Assembly: GCA_964593455.1 (NCBI GenBank)
Contig: CAZQHK010000042.1
Coordinates: 1-36,015, forward strand
Length of the DNA stretch: 36,015 nucleotides
Reading direction: 5' to 3'
Origin: CAZQHK01 sp964593455
GTDB taxonomy: Bacteria > Muiribacteriota > CAYSPT01
Position numbers and translations under genes: made by a program
The notes under the pieces: model-generated
The model's database searches: none
Seen by the model: the letters and a program-made list of their open reading frames with translations, nothing else
What the model was told of the DNA's origin: nothing
In this document: piece after piece, positions 1-8,560 of the stretch
How positions within the stretch are numbered: position 1 is the first letter of the stretch
Layout: each line of letters starts with the position of its first letter

Positions 1-165
1 GACCGGGTCATGCCCATGCGGCTGCCGGAAGGAATCTGGATGAAACTATTCGATTCAGCCGATGAACAGTGGAACGGACCGGGGTCTTCCCTGCCGGAGC
101 GGACGGACGAATCCGGTAAGCTGACGTTACCGGCAAACAGTTTCACGGTCTACCGAAAAGGGTGA
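1..165 (+). CDS. 3' end of a GH13 (alpha-amylase family) enzyme, probably malto-oligosyltrehalose trehalohydrolase
   Basis: Frame 1 is open from the left edge to a TGA at 163-165 and encodes the last 54 residues of a protein. The segment reads as a C-terminal beta-sandwich of a GH13 enzyme: W-M-K-L-F-D-S-A-D-E-Q-W-N-G-P-G followed by L-P-A-N-S-F-T-V-Y. A 'LDSAD..WGGPG' strand and a terminal 'lP..S..vy' strand are typical of TreZ, which releases trehalose from malto-oligosyltrehalose; branching or debranching enzymes have similar tails. The catalytic barrel is outside the window, so the exact activity is inference. It is separated by about 200 bp from the next gene on the same strand. Confidence 0.5.
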   Translation, partial: DRVMPMRLPEGIWMKLFDSADEQWNGPGSSLPERTDESGKLTLPANSFTVYRKG

Positions 166-219
166 TGATAGAGTAATGAAACCACGGGACCGGTTGTTGG
201 AATTCCCTTGACTTTAAAG

Positions 220-247
220 GAGTATAATTCGTACTCTCTTTATACTC
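220..247. promoter_or_regulatory. Inverted repeat, possible operator for the RND efflux operon
   Basis: GAGTATAA (220-227) is repeated as TTATACTC (240-247) with a 12-nt spacer. A TACTC at 232-236 makes a nested second pairing with GAGTA. The block holds -10-like hexamers (TATAAT 223-228, TATACT 241-246), and a TTGACT lies at 208-213, but no pair has ideal 16-18 nt spacing. It is about 120 bp upstream of the adaptor start, a usual place for a TetR/MarR-type operator of an efflux operon. No regulator gene is visible here. Function is inferred. Confidence 0.35.
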
Positions 248-369
248 TTCAACTTCCCATTATCTATTAATGCTATATGGGATATATTTCATAGTGGTGG
301 TAGACGCCGGTGTATCCAAGTCAGAAGCAGTGAATGACTGCTCGTCGGCAAAAGAAAAGAGAGATACCT

Positions 370-1587
370 ATGATTACCAGGATACTATTCGATACACAGC
401 GGGGAAAATACCGGCTTTGGCTATTACCGTTGGTGCTGCTGATTCTCGTGCTTGTCATGTTCAAGCTCGTTGGCGGTAAGATCCAGAAGAACAAGGTTGG
501 TAAACCGGAAATACTGGTCAGTACGCAGCATGGCCGGGTACAGGAGGTCTATGTCAAGCCAGGAGACGTGATCCAGCCGGGCAAAGAGCTGGTCAACTTC
601 GTCGTCACGGATCAAACAGGTAAAACCGGGACGGTACAGGAGCGGGATGAGGCTGTCGATGTCACGGTGAAAACCATTGCCGGTGAACAATTTGTCGATC
701 AGGTAGAACTTCCCGGAATCACCAGGGCGTTCCTGGAGTGCGAGGTATCGGCCAAGGTAGGTGGTGAAATCGTTGAGATCCTGGTGGGAGAGGGCCGTGA
801 CATTAAAAAGGGTGACGTGATCGCCAGAATCGAGAAAAAGGATTACGTCATCGCTTTAGCCCAGGCGCAGGCCGCTTTCGATCTGGCCAAGCTACAGTAT
901 AACCGGATGCAGAAGCTGGTCAAAGAGAAAGCCACCGCTCAATCCGAACGGGACAAGGCGGCGGCTGATTATCAAAGTGCGAGTTCGGCTTTGGATCGCG
1001 CCCGGCTGCATCTCGATAGATGCGATATTCTTGCCCCGGTGGAAGGTATCGTCAACCGAAAATATGTTGAGGTGGGGGAGAGCATCGATTCCGGCAAAGA
1101 AGTGGCCAGGATTCTCAACATCGACAAGATTAAAATCAGTATCGGTATCCCCGAGCAGGACGTGAGTTATGTCAGAAACATTAAAGAGATGACCTTTACC
1201 ATTCCGTCAATTGGTAACCGGATCTTTTCAGGACTGGTGGATCATCTTTCTTTTTCCACATCTCCCATAGCCAAGGTGTATCCGCTCGAAATCCATGTGG
1301 CCAATGAGGACCATGCACTTCTCCCTGGCATGGTGGTCAAAGGCCGGGTGGTTAGAAAAGTATACGAGAACGCCGTTTTGCTCCCGCTCTTTTCGGTCAT
1401 TCCGGGTGACAACGAGTACTACACGTTCGTATACCGGGACGGCCGGTCCGAGAAACGGGAGATCAGCCTGGGTACATTCCAGGAAAAATTGGTTCACATT
1501 CTGGACGGGTTGAAACCCGGCGACCGGGTAATCGATAAAGGTTTGCGGCTGGTGGCGGACGGAACCAAGGTACGGATCGTGGAGTAG
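370..1587 (+). CDS. RND efflux periplasmic adaptor (membrane fusion protein, HlyD/AcrA family)
   Basis: A 405-residue adaptor expected to link the RND pump encoded next to an outer-membrane channel. Residues 17-34 form one hydrophobic N-terminal anchor after a basic stretch. A canonical biotinyl-lipoyl half lies at about 124-155 (V-G-G-E-I-V-E-I ... G-D-V-I-A-R-I), a coiled-coil hairpin at 160-218, the second lipoyl half near 220-247 (A-P-V-E-G-I-V), then beta-barrel and membrane-proximal domains. An additional lipoyl-like strand set occurs at about 54-78 (G-R-V-Q-E-V-Y-V-K-P-G-D). The ATG at 370 is preferred because GAGAG lies 6-7 nt upstream; an in-frame ATG at 334 would add 12 residues without a better site. 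The stop is 12 nt from the pump gene, so both are one operon. The substrate cannot be read from sequence. Confidence 0.88.
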   Translation: MITRILFDTQRGKYRLWLLPLVLLILVLVMFKLVGGKIQKNKVGKPEILVSTQHGRVQEVYVKPGDVIQPGKELVNFVVTDQTGKTGTVQERDEAVDVTVKTIAGEQFVDQVELPGITRAFLECEVSAKVGGEIVEILVGEGRDIKKGDVIARIEKKDYVIALAQAQAAFDLAKLQYNRMQKLVKEKATAQSERDKAAADYQSASSALDRARLHLDRCDILAPVEGIVNRKYVEVGESIDSGKEVARILNIDKIKISIGIPEQDVSYVRNIKEMTFTIPSIGNRIFSGLVDHLSFSTSPIAKVYPLEIHVANEDHALLPGMVVKGRVVRKVYENAVLLPLFSVIPGDNEYYTFVYRDGRSEKREISLGTFQEKLVHILDGLKPGDRVIDKGLRLVADGTKVRIVE

Positions 1588-1599
1588 ATCTGAAGATCG

Positions 1600-4500
1600 A
1601 TGATAATCAGTGACATTTCAGTGAAAAATAGAGCCAGTGTGTGTATGCTGGTGCTGTTGATCGTGATCCTGGGGACGGTTTCGTATATCGATCTTCCTCG
1701 GGAAGCGACCCCGGATGTCAAAATTCCGTATGTTTTCGTGTCCACCGGTTACACGGGGGTGGCTCCCAAGGACATCGAAACCTCTATTACCATTCCTATC
1801 GAGGACAAGTTGAAAGGACTCAAGAACGTCAAGGAGATTAAGTCGAGCTCCGCTGAGGGTGCCAGTTCCATATCAGTGGAGTTTGTCACCGGCACCGAGA
1901 TCGACGATGCCGTCCAGTGGGTCAAAGACAAGGTTGACATGGCCAAGCGGGAACTCCCCTCCGATCTGGAGGATGATCCGGCTGTTTTTGAAATAAATCT
2001 TTCCGAGATGCCGATCATAGCTCTGGGGCTCAAGGGCCCCATGGGCCTGAGACAGCTCAAGGAGATAGCCGAGGATTTCAAAGATGAGATCGAGGCTATT
2101 CCCGGTGTGCTGGAAGTGGACCTGGTAGGCGGGCTCGAACGGGAGATCCACATCGAAGTCGACCCCGATTTGCTGGCGGTCTACGGGATACCCTTCAATG
2201 TGCTTTACCAGGTGGTGACCGGGGAAAACCAGAACGTCTCCGGCGGCAATATCGCCATGGGAGACGGCCGTTACCAGCTCCGGGTGCCTGGTGAGTTCAA
2301 AAATGTCGAGGAATTCCGCAACTTGATCGTTACCATCGTTGAGGACTCCCCCGTTTATTTGCGCGATATCGCCGTTATCAAGGATTCGTTCAAGGACATC
2401 ACCAGTAAATCAAAGCTCAATTCTAAAGATTCCATCAACCTGTACATCAAGAAACGGGTCGGCGAAAATATCATCTACATCGCCGACGCAGTCAAAGTGC
2501 TCCTGGAGGAACACAAACTGACCTTCCCGGCGGGCTTGACGGTAACGGTCATGATGGACCAATCCGAAATGATTCGTTTCATGCTGGAAGACCTGGAAAA
2601 CAACATCATTACCGGGTTCCTGCTGGTGCTGCTGGTGCTGATGTTCGCCATGGGATTCAGAAATGCCCTGCTGGCCAGTATCGCCATTCCACTCTCCATG
2701 GCTTTGAGTTTTGCCATACTCTACTTCATAGACATTACCCTGAACATGGTGACACTGTTCAGCCTGATCCTGGCCCTGGGGATGTTGGTTGACAACGCCA
2801 TCGTCATCGTGGAAAACATCTATCGGTTCACCAGCCAGGGTGTTCCCCGGATGCGAGCGGCCATGAGGGCCACCGGCGAGGTAGCCTGGCCGGTTATCGC
2901 CTCCACCGCCACTACCGTGGTGGCCTTCTTACCGCTTTTGTGGTGGGGCGGTCTCATGGGTGATTTCATGCGCTACATGCCCATCACCCTGATCACCACG
3001 TTATCCTCGTCGCTGTTCGTGGCCCTGGTGATCAACCCTACCTTCTGCTCGTTGTTCATTAAATCCGTGAAACAGACGGGCCGGCCAAGATCCGAAGAGG
3101 AGATCCTCGCCGCCGGTGAGAAGCCCTTACAAGGCGGCGGCTGGATTATAAAGAGTTATGAGTATATACTGCGAAAATCTCTCGAATCGCGTATGGCAAT
3201 GCTGGTTTCCTCGGTGTTGCTGTTGGTACTGCTCACCAGCGTGTGGCTTTTTCGTACCGGGATCGAGCGGCCGGTGGAGTTCTTTCCGTCGGTTGACCCG
3301 GAGACCTGCTACGTCAATATCGAACCTCCCGAAGGTATGGACTTGGAGGCCCTGGAAGCCATTGCCTCCCAGGTCGAGGACCGTCTGAGGTCATTCGAAG
3401 CGGTCCCCGAAAAGTTCTTTTCGGAGAAGGTGAAACCACCGGTTCTGTCGCCACGGGCCGAGAAGAAATTCGCAGCCTATCTCGAAGAGGAAGGCCTGGC
3501 GGACCAGGAGAAGGTCAGCGATCTCCAGAACATCAAGTTCATATACACCCGGCTCTCTACCCGACTCGAATCCAAGATGTTCATGGGGGGAGGAGGTCTT
3601 TCCAACCATATCGGGGTGCAGTTCCAGGACTTCGAAGGGAGACCGGAAAAATCGTCCGACACCATCGAGCGCATCAGGGCCCGGCTGAAAGGGATTCCCG
3701 GGGCCCAGATCACCGTGGCCCAGCAGGAAGAGGGTCCGCCCACCGGCGCTCCTATCAACATCGAGGTGTCGGGAGACGATTTCGAGATACTGGGGCTGAT
3801 AGCCGAGAAGGTCAAGATGGTTGTCAGTCAGGTGCCTTACGTTAAAGAGGTTGAAGACGATTTCCAAAAAGGGGCGCCCACCATCGAGCTGATCGTGGAT
3901 CGCAAGAAAGCGGCGCTTTTCGGAATTACCACCGGCATGATCGGCACTACCATCAAAACTGCCATCAGCGGCTGGAACGTCTCGACCTACCGCGAGGGGG
4001 ACGACGATTACGATATTTTTATCCGGGTAGCTGATGCGTACCGCAAAGACGTGGACATCCTGCGCAAGCTCTTCCTGCCGACACCCCGGGGTCTGGTACC
4101 GCTCTCGGACCTGGTTACCATCAACTACATCGGGGGGCTGGGGGCCATCAATCGCATTAACCACCGCCGCGTGGTTACCGTGAAGGGGGATGTTGACGAA
4201 ACGAAAATACCCGGCGCCGTGGCCCGGATGATCGCCCAGAAGATGCTCCAGAAGTTCGATCTTCCTCCCGGCTACACCTTGAAATTCACCGGTGAGGAGG
4301 CGTTCCAGACGGACTCCGAAGCGTTCTTGAAAAAGGCGTTCATGATCGCCCTGTTCCTGGTGTTCATCGTGCTCGTGATTCAGTTTAATTCGATCTTAAA
4401 CGCCGTTATCATTATGTTTACGGTCATCCTTTCCCTGGGTGGCATTTTTCTCGGATTGGCGATGGCCAACATTCCTTTCGGTATCATCATGACCGGTATC

Positions 4501-4875
4501 GGTGTCATCTCTCTGGCCGGCGTGGTGGTCAACAATGCCATCGTGCTTTTAGACTACACCAACCATCTCCTGGACCGTGGCCACTGTTTGACGGAAGCGG
4601 TGGTGAACGGCGCCAAGACCAGGTTCCGGCCGGTCATGCTCACCGCCATTACCACTATTCTGGGACTGCTTCCCATGATTACCGGGGTCTCCTATAACTT
4701 CAAAAAATGGGAGTTTATGACCGCTTCCCAGTCCCAGCAGTGGTGGTTCTCCATGGCCATCGCGGTGGCCTTCGGCCTGGCGGTGGCCACGATGCTGACC
4801 CTGGTGGTGGTACCGACCATCTTCCACCTGGTGACCGATCTGAAGCAGCGGGCGCGACGGCTGGTCGCGAACTGA
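1600..4875 (+). CDS. RND family efflux pump, inner-membrane permease (AcrB/HAE type)
   Basis: A 1091-residue proton-driven exporter with the usual RND plan: one N-terminal helix, a large periplasmic loop, helices 2-6, a central helix 7 (about 525-545), a second periplasmic loop and helices 8-12. The TM4 motif G-M-L-V-D-N-A-I-V-I-V-E-N is present with Asp398; the second Asp of AcrB is Asn here, as in many HAE-type relatives. In TM10 the AcrB lysine position also falls in an Asn-rich V-V-N-N-A-I-V-L-L-D-Y motif. The second loop carries the common E-E-G-P-P-T-G-A-P-I-N-I segment. It is slightly longer than AcrB because of a Lys/Glu-rich insert around 620-660. It starts 12 nt after the adaptor stop. 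No TolC-like gene is in the window, so an unlinked outer-membrane partner is likely. Substrate unknown. Confidence 0.93.
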   Translation: MIISDISVKNRASVCMLVLLIVILGTVSYIDLPREATPDVKIPYVFVSTGYTGVAPKDIETSITIPIEDKLKGLKNVKEIKSSSAEGASSISVEFVTGTEIDDAVQWVKDKVDMAKRELPSDLEDDPAVFEINLSEMPIIALGLKGPMGLRQLKEIAEDFKDEIEAIPGVLEVDLVGGLEREIHIEVDPDLLAVYGIPFNVLYQVVTGENQNVSGGNIAMGDGRYQLRVPGEFKNVEEFRNLIVTIVEDSPVYLRDIAVIKDSFKDITSKSKLNSKDSINLYIKKRVGENIIYIADAVKVLLEEHKLTFPAGLTVTVMMDQSEMIRFMLEDLENNIITGFLLVLLVLMFAMGFRNALLASIAIPLSMALSFAILYFIDITLNMVTLFSLILALGMLVDNAIVIVENIYRFTSQGVPRMRAAMRATGEVAWPVIASTATTVVAFLPLLWWGGLMGDFMRYMPITLITTLSSSLFVALVINPTFCSLFIKSVKQTGRPRSEEEILAAGEKPLQGGGWIIKSYEYILRKSLESRMAMLVSSVLLLVLLTSVWLFRTGIERPVEFFPSVDPETCYVNIEPPEGMDLEALEAIASQVEDRLRSFEAVPEKFFSEKVKPPVLSPRAEKKFAAYLEEEGLADQEKVSDLQNIKFIYTRLSTRLESKMFMGGGGLSNHIGVQFQDFEGRPEKSSDTIERIRARLKGIPGAQITVAQQEEGPPTGAPINIEVSGDDFEILGLIAEKVKMVVSQVPYVKEVEDDFQKGAPTIELIVDRKKAALFGITTGMIGTTIKTAISGWNVSTYREGDDDYDIFIRVADAYRKDVDILRKLFLPTPRGLVPLSDLVTINYIGGLGAINRINHRRVVTVKGDVDETKIPGAVARMIAQKMLQKFDLPPGYTLKFTGEEAFQTDSEAFLKKAFMIALFLVFIVLVIQFNSILNAVIIMFTVILSLGGIFLGLAMANIPFGIIMTGIGVISLAGVVVNNAIVLLDYTNHLLDRGHCLTEAVVNGAKTRFRPVMLTAITTILGLLPMITGVSYNFKKWEFMTASQSQQWWFSMAIAVAFGLAVATMLTLVVVPTIFHLVTDLKQRARRLVAN

Positions 4876-4927
4876 TCTGCATATTTCACTAATCCACATG
4901 ACGTTCAAATTAGCACCTACTTGCAGT

Positions 4928-4948
4928 TCTATCGTTTAAATTGATAGA
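4928..4948. promoter_or_regulatory. Inverted repeat upstream of the small exported protein gene
   Basis: TCTATC (4928-4933) and GATAGA (4943-4948) form a perfect 6-bp inverted repeat around an AT-rich centre with TTTAAA. It overlaps a weak promoter-like pair, TTGCAG (4921-4926) and TAGACT (4945-4950), spaced 18 nt. The position 40-60 bp upstream of the next start fits an operator over a promoter. No regulator can be assigned. Confidence 0.3.
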
Positions 4949-4986
4949 CTTTATTCGAGCTAAAAAAGTAAAGGAGGAGAAAAGAC

Positions 4987-5259
4987 ATGACGAAGAATGT
5001 TTCACTGCGGTCCGTAGTCTATGTCATTCTGTTGATGGTGGTGCTCCAGGTTGTGATGACGTGGTCTTCTATGCAGGTGGCGGAAGCCAAAACTGACGCC
5101 GCGGCAATCGGGCGTTACCAGGTGAGCGCTTACGGCGGTATCACGCAGGTCGAGGTTGGTGGTGGCAAAGGTGTTCCCCGGGCCATCAACGGTTATGTGA
5201 TTATCGATACTGCCACCGGTAAAGTGGAAAAGAAGTACTCTAAGATGCAGGTGGACTGA
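4987..5259 (+). CDS. Small exported protein of unknown function
   Basis: Encodes 90 residues. The start is well supported by AAAGGAGG ending about 10 nt upstream of the ATG. Residues 12-30 are strongly hydrophobic and followed by Q-V-A-E-A-K, a plausible Sec signal peptidase site, leaving a mature part of about 55 residues. That part begins G-R-Y-Q-V-S-A-Y-G-G and ends with Y-V-I-I-D-T-A-T-G-K-V, a beta-hairpin pattern seen in many small periplasmic proteins of unknown role. I do not recognise a named family. Its 3' end overlaps the converging MscS gene by 20 nt. It has its own leader region, so it need not belong to the efflux operon. Confidence 0.75.
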   Translation: MTKNVSLRSVVYVILLMVVLQVVMTWSSMQVAEAKTDAAAIGRYQVSAYGGITQVEVGGGKGVPRAINGYVIIDTATGKVEKKYSKMQVD

Positions 5260-6175
5260 CCGGCGCGGCTTTCATCTTTCCTTCGGAAGTATTATCAAAA
5301 AACCGTTGGGTGGGATACGCGAAATCGATGCCGTCGCATCGGGAGAACTCCCGCAGTATCTCCATCCAGAGTTTCTCGGCGCTGTTGCGGCGGTTCCGCG
5401 GGTGACAGATATACCGGATGGTGAGCAGCACTCCGCTGTCCGCCACCCTGGTGTAGACGATGGGATCCAGGGTGGGGTAGAAGATCATAAACTCCCGGCT
5501 GGCTTCCTTTATCTCTTCCTGTGCGCTTTCGCTCGGATTGGGACCATGATCGCGGACGATCCTGAAAAGTATTTCCCGGGCTTCCTCCCAGTTACTCTCG
5601 AAGGTAATCAGTACCGGCAGTTCGTTCCAGATATACTGGAAGCCGCGGGTGTAGTTGGCGACACTCTGACTGAAGACTACTCCGTTTGGGATCTGAATGA
5701 TCCGGCCGGTGCTCTGATCGGCATCCACCCAGTTGCCGACCTCCAGGAGGGTGAACTGGAACACCCCGATATCGATCACGTCTCCCGCGTGTTTACCGCA
5801 CTGGATACGGTCGCCGAGCTTAAATGGCTGCCGGGAGATAATGAAGATCCAGCCGGCCAGGCTGACCACCAGGTCCTTGAGGGCGATAGCCAGACCGGCA
5901 GAGACCAGACCCAGGAAGGTTGTCAGGGAATCGAACCCCACCAGCCAGGTCCGGCCCACCAGGAGCACGGCCAGGATCACCAGGATATAGAGTGAACTCT
6001 TGCTCCACCAGTAGCGGGTCCGGACATCTTCGGTTCGTTTGCGGATCAGCACCAGCGCAGCGGCACGGACTATCCACAAAACCAGGAAAATACTCACCGA
6101 CACCACTATCTTGTTGAAAACCGCCGGTTCCATTCCCATATTGGCATGGACCCATTCACCGGCCAAACTCAACAT
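5240..6175 (-). CDS. Mechanosensitive ion channel family protein (MscS-like)
   Basis: A 311-residue small-conductance mechanosensitive channel homologue that would release solutes during osmotic downshock. Hydrophobic helices lie at about 20-42 and 60-80, followed by the pore-lining TM3 with the Gly/Ala pattern (F-L-G-L-V-S-A-G-L-A-I-A-L-K-D). Next come the beta domain (F-K-L-G-D-R-I-Q ... G-D-V-I-D-I-G) and an alpha/beta C-terminal domain. The ATG at 6175 is chosen because AAGG lies about 9-11 nt upstream on the minus strand; a GTG at 6184 would add three residues but has no ribosome site. The 3' end overlaps the small exported protein gene by 20 nt tail to tail. Only three membrane helices are visible, the minimal MscS plan. 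Confidence 0.9.
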   Translation of the reverse strand: MLSLAGEWVHANMGMEPAVFNKIVVSVSIFLVLWIVRAAALVLIRKRTEDVRTRYWWSKSSLYILVILAVLLVGRTWLVGFDSLTTFLGLVSAGLAIALKDLVVSLAGWIFIISRQPFKLGDRIQCGKHAGDVIDIGVFQFTLLEVGNWVDADQSTGRIIQIPNGVVFSQSVANYTRGFQYIWNELPVLITFESNWEEAREILFRIVRDHGPNPSESAQEEIKEASREFMIFYPTLDPIVYTRVADSGVLLTIRYICHPRNRRNSAEKLWMEILREFSRCDGIDFAYPTQRFFDNTSEGKMKAAPVSPPAS

Positions 6176-6248
6176 CGTCGTCACCTTTTTCTTGTCCTGG
6201 AATACCCGTGCTATCTGAGGATATCACTTAAAAGTCACCAGACCAACC

Positions 6249-6274
6249 TTACTTTCTGTGCTTCTTGCTTGAGG
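6249..6274 (+). repeat. Short head copy of the dispersed intergenic repeat (copy A)
   Basis: The stretch TTACTTTCTGTGCTTCTTGC and the bases after it match the first about 25 nt of the long repeat copies at 14980-15094 and 28240-28350 (minus). The same core, GCTTCTTGCTTGA, recurs at 14922-14945 and, slightly changed, at 35931-35955. The copy lies in the 175-bp space between two minus-strand genes; the rest of that space shows no gene. Confidence 0.6.
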
Positions 6275-6349
6275 TGGCAGTGAAGATTTCAGATCTCAAT
6301 CTCTAAAATCAAAAGTCAGGTGGATGACTCGGTTGGTTGGTGTCTGAAG

Positions 6350-8176
6350 TTATTTTTTCCGGGTGATGAGGATTCCGAAGCCCTGTCCGCTCAGCGGTTC
6401 GTTAAAGATCTGTTTTACCGGCTGGTAGTTGTCCAGAATCCATCGAAAGACATTTTCGCCGTAACCGGGGTGACCGAAGTACCGGTACCCCCATTCGGCG
6501 GCTTCCTTGTCGGCAATTATTATAAAATCCGGTGGATCGTCTTTAAACGATTGCAGTATCGTGCTTTGTCCGAAGATGGTAAACTCCGTAGGCATGAAGT
6601 TCATGTAGGGTACGGTGCTTCGGCGCCTGGCAAGGTAGTTGAGCATGACTCCCTCGGGGACCACGGTGAACGTTTCTTCTTTCCCAATAAGTTCCTCGAT
6701 GACCGTTAAAGCCTCTCTCATTCCCTCTCCTCGCAACGACATTTTACGTTTCTCGGTTACGATCTTGTCCCTGCCTTCCCCCACGGAAAACGTTTTAACC
6801 AGTAGCACCGGCAAGGCCGACAGGACATGGCCGGTCAGGACGATGCCCAGCAGAATCACTGACACCTTCTGCAGAAACCGGCGGGTGGTCAAAGACGTTG
6901 CCAGTCGGGAAGGGAGCAGGTGAACCAGGGCTGCCGCGATCATCAGAGAAGCGGGCATAGCCAGGGCGAAACCGTACCGGTAAATCTTGGCGTTGAGGAT
7001 GATTTTAGCCATGAGAATGAGTGAGAACATTGAGAAAACGAAGAGTGGAAGAGCCGTGTTTACAATGTCTCGATCATTGCGGCCGCGGATAAACGTTACA
7101 GCGTAATAAATCACTATTCCGGCCGTGGCCAGGGGCAGTGGCCTGGCTATACTCAACCAGGGAATCGTATACGCCAGCGCCGGTCCGGCCAGGAGAAGCA
7201 GGGCCGTAACCGATTCCGTCATGACCGTTTTGTGCGCCGGTTCTTCCAGTCGCCGGTGAAGCCAGCCTAGCAGGACCAGAATGAGAATAACAAAGCTGCA
7301 GATTCCAGCGGTCTCGAGCAGGGCGGTCAGGTTGGTCCACGGCTTGTCCATCCCCTGGACCGAGCTGAAAAAAGGGTTGGCGGTGACCGCAGAATCGAAG
7401 AGGTACAGGTACGGCCGGATGAGGCTGGCCGCGGCCTTCGAAAATCCTAAATGACGCGTCATGAATAAGATAAATCCGGTTATTGGAATGAGAAAACCAC
7501 CCAGTCCCAGTCCGATTGCCAGGACCGTTAACCGTCGAGACGGTTTCCGGGTCCATAGGTACCCGATAAAACCCGACCAGAGGGCGATGGCAGCCGCCAG
7601 AAACACTTCCGATTTGGTCAGGGCGGCCATTCCGGCCAGGATTCCTACCGGCAACCACCATACCGGTTTTCCGTCCTCAATGAAGTTACTGAAGAAGTAG
7701 ATGGCAGCAAACGAGAGAATGATACCGTGGGGTACTTCCGGTGTGTACGGACACACCCAGTTCCAGTTGGCGATTCTCCCGCCGTACTGGGAGAAAGCGA
7801 AGATAGTCAGAAAGGTAGTGACTGCGCAGGCGGCGGTCAAACGGTCGATGGTTTTCAGGAAAAACCGGTAGATCAGGATACAGAGGATAGTCACCAGGGT
7901 CATGTTTCCGGTGGCAATGGTCATCATTCCGGTGCCGAACAACCGGAAAAGGCAGGCATTGAAGTAGTGAGATAGCGGCCCAAAAAACCAGGCGATATCC
8001 CGGTAAAGCACCTCTCCCTCATTGAGACGCCAGGGAATGTAGAGCGACATCCCGAAATCCACCTGCACGTCAGGCCATTTTCGCCAACTTAGCCACAGCA
8101 TGGCCGCGCCGGCCAGCATCGGGACGGCGATACCGATAAGTGACTGAATCAGCTGGTTTTTCTTCATGGCTTTCAA
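6350..8176 (-). CDS. Polytopic membrane protein, GT-C (ArnT/PMT-like) glycosyltransferase family
   Basis: A 608-residue protein with about 11-12 hydrophobic segments and a soluble C-terminal part (from about 490). After the first helix comes an extracytoplasmic loop with Asp40 and the pattern Y-I-P-W-R-L-N-E-G-E-V-L-Y-R-D-I, then F-F-G-P-L-S-H-Y-F-N-A. An acidic residue in the first outer loop is the hallmark of lipid-linked-sugar GT-C enzymes, so it probably transfers a sugar from a polyprenyl carrier on the outer face of the membrane. Acceptor and sugar are unknown. The start is probably TTG at 8176, because GGAG sits 6 nt upstream; the ATG at 8167 would have that site 15 nt away. The decayed nitroreductase lies 17 bp upstream on the same strand. 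Confidence 0.75.
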   Translation of the reverse strand: MKAMKKNQLIQSLIGIAVPMLAGAAMLWLSWRKWPDVQVDFGMSLYIPWRLNEGEVLYRDIAWFFGPLSHYFNACLFRLFGTGMMTIATGNMTLVTILCILIYRFFLKTIDRLTAACAVTTFLTIFAFSQYGGRIANWNWVCPYTPEVPHGIILSFAAIYFFSNFIEDGKPVWWLPVGILAGMAALTKSEVFLAAAIALWSGFIGYLWTRKPSRRLTVLAIGLGLGGFLIPITGFILFMTRHLGFSKAAASLIRPYLYLFDSAVTANPFFSSVQGMDKPWTNLTALLETAGICSFVILILVLLGWLHRRLEEPAHKTVMTESVTALLLLAGPALAYTIPWLSIARPLPLATAGIVIYYAVTFIRGRNDRDIVNTALPLFVFSMFSLILMAKIILNAKIYRYGFALAMPASLMIAAALVHLLPSRLATSLTTRRFLQKVSVILLGIVLTGHVLSALPVLLVKTFSVGEGRDKIVTEKRKMSLRGEGMREALTVIEELIGKEETFTVVPEGVMLNYLARRRSTVPYMNFMPTEFTIFGQSTILQSFKDDPPDFIIIADKEAAEWGYRYFGHPGYGENVFRWILDNYQPVKQIFNEPLSGQGFGILITRKK

Positions 8177-8193
8177 AGCCGTCTCCGGTGATG

Positions 8194-8439
8194 TCAGTCT
8201 TTAGGATATCCCACTGTCTGGGAAAGAATGATCCGTTGCTCCGGCCCGAGTCCCATCGCTTTTGACAGGGCCGGCCGGTCAACCCAGCCTCGTACTCCGG
8301 TGGCGGCTCGGAGATTTTTCTTAAGCACGAGGGTCAAAGTGTGCCCGGCGGTGTTGTAAAGATAGAGTCCGCCAGGCATACGATTAATTGATCTCTTGTC
8401 CCCATAGTTCTCCTCCCTCAGGCGTAATGCATCGTTCAC
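8194..8439 (-). pseudogene. Remnant of a SagB/ThcOx-type nitroreductase with internal deletion
   Basis: The 81-codon frame joins two pieces that lie far apart in the family. G-G-L-Y-L-Y-N-T-A-G-H-T-L-T-L-V-L-K and R-A-A-T-G match the N-terminal half (the 'GLYLYd...h.L.pVl..diRaaTG' region). The next residue begins V-R-G-W-V-D-R-P-A-L-S-K-A-M-G-L, ending I-I-L-S-Q-T-V-G-Y-P-K, which is the C-terminal end. About 70 residues carrying much of the FMN pocket are missing between them, and the start of the protein is also absent. The opening GTG has no ribosome site. From family knowledge this is a deletion derivative, not an active enzyme. It is tightly placed before the GT-C gene and may be co-transcribed with it. 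Confidence 0.65.
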
Positions 8440-8504
8440 TTATTATACCTGATTCTATTTACTACCATGATCTGGCTAAAGATTCAATTGGAAAGGAGGA
8501 GGAA

Positions 8505-8541
8505 TAAAAAAAGCGCCGGCCTTTAATCGGCCGACGCTTTT
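8505..8541 (-). terminator. Rho-independent terminator of the vault-like SPFH gene
   Basis: Reading the minus strand, AGCG-t-CGGCCG pairs with GGCCGGCGCT around a short AT loop and is followed by seven T. The stem is GC-rich with one mismatch (8516/8534). It lies 20 bp past the stop at 8561. Four T on the plus side suggest some bidirectional activity. Confidence 0.85.
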
Positions 8542-8560
8542 GAGTACAGGTTTCGGTGTG

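Noticed and set aside
208..236. TTGACT with a following hexamer as a standard promoter for the efflux operon
   Set aside because: At 17-18 nt spacing the -10 would be GTACTC or TACTCT, poor matches; the good TATAAT is only 9 nt away. Only the inverted repeat is reported.
3391..4164. A 257-codon minus-strand frame inside the RND pump gene
   Set aside because: Antisense to a full-length, motif-complete transporter; composition reflects the complementary codon pattern.
5306..5995. A 229-codon plus-strand frame opposite the MscS gene
   Set aside because: Shadow of the channel gene; no start signal or familiar domain.
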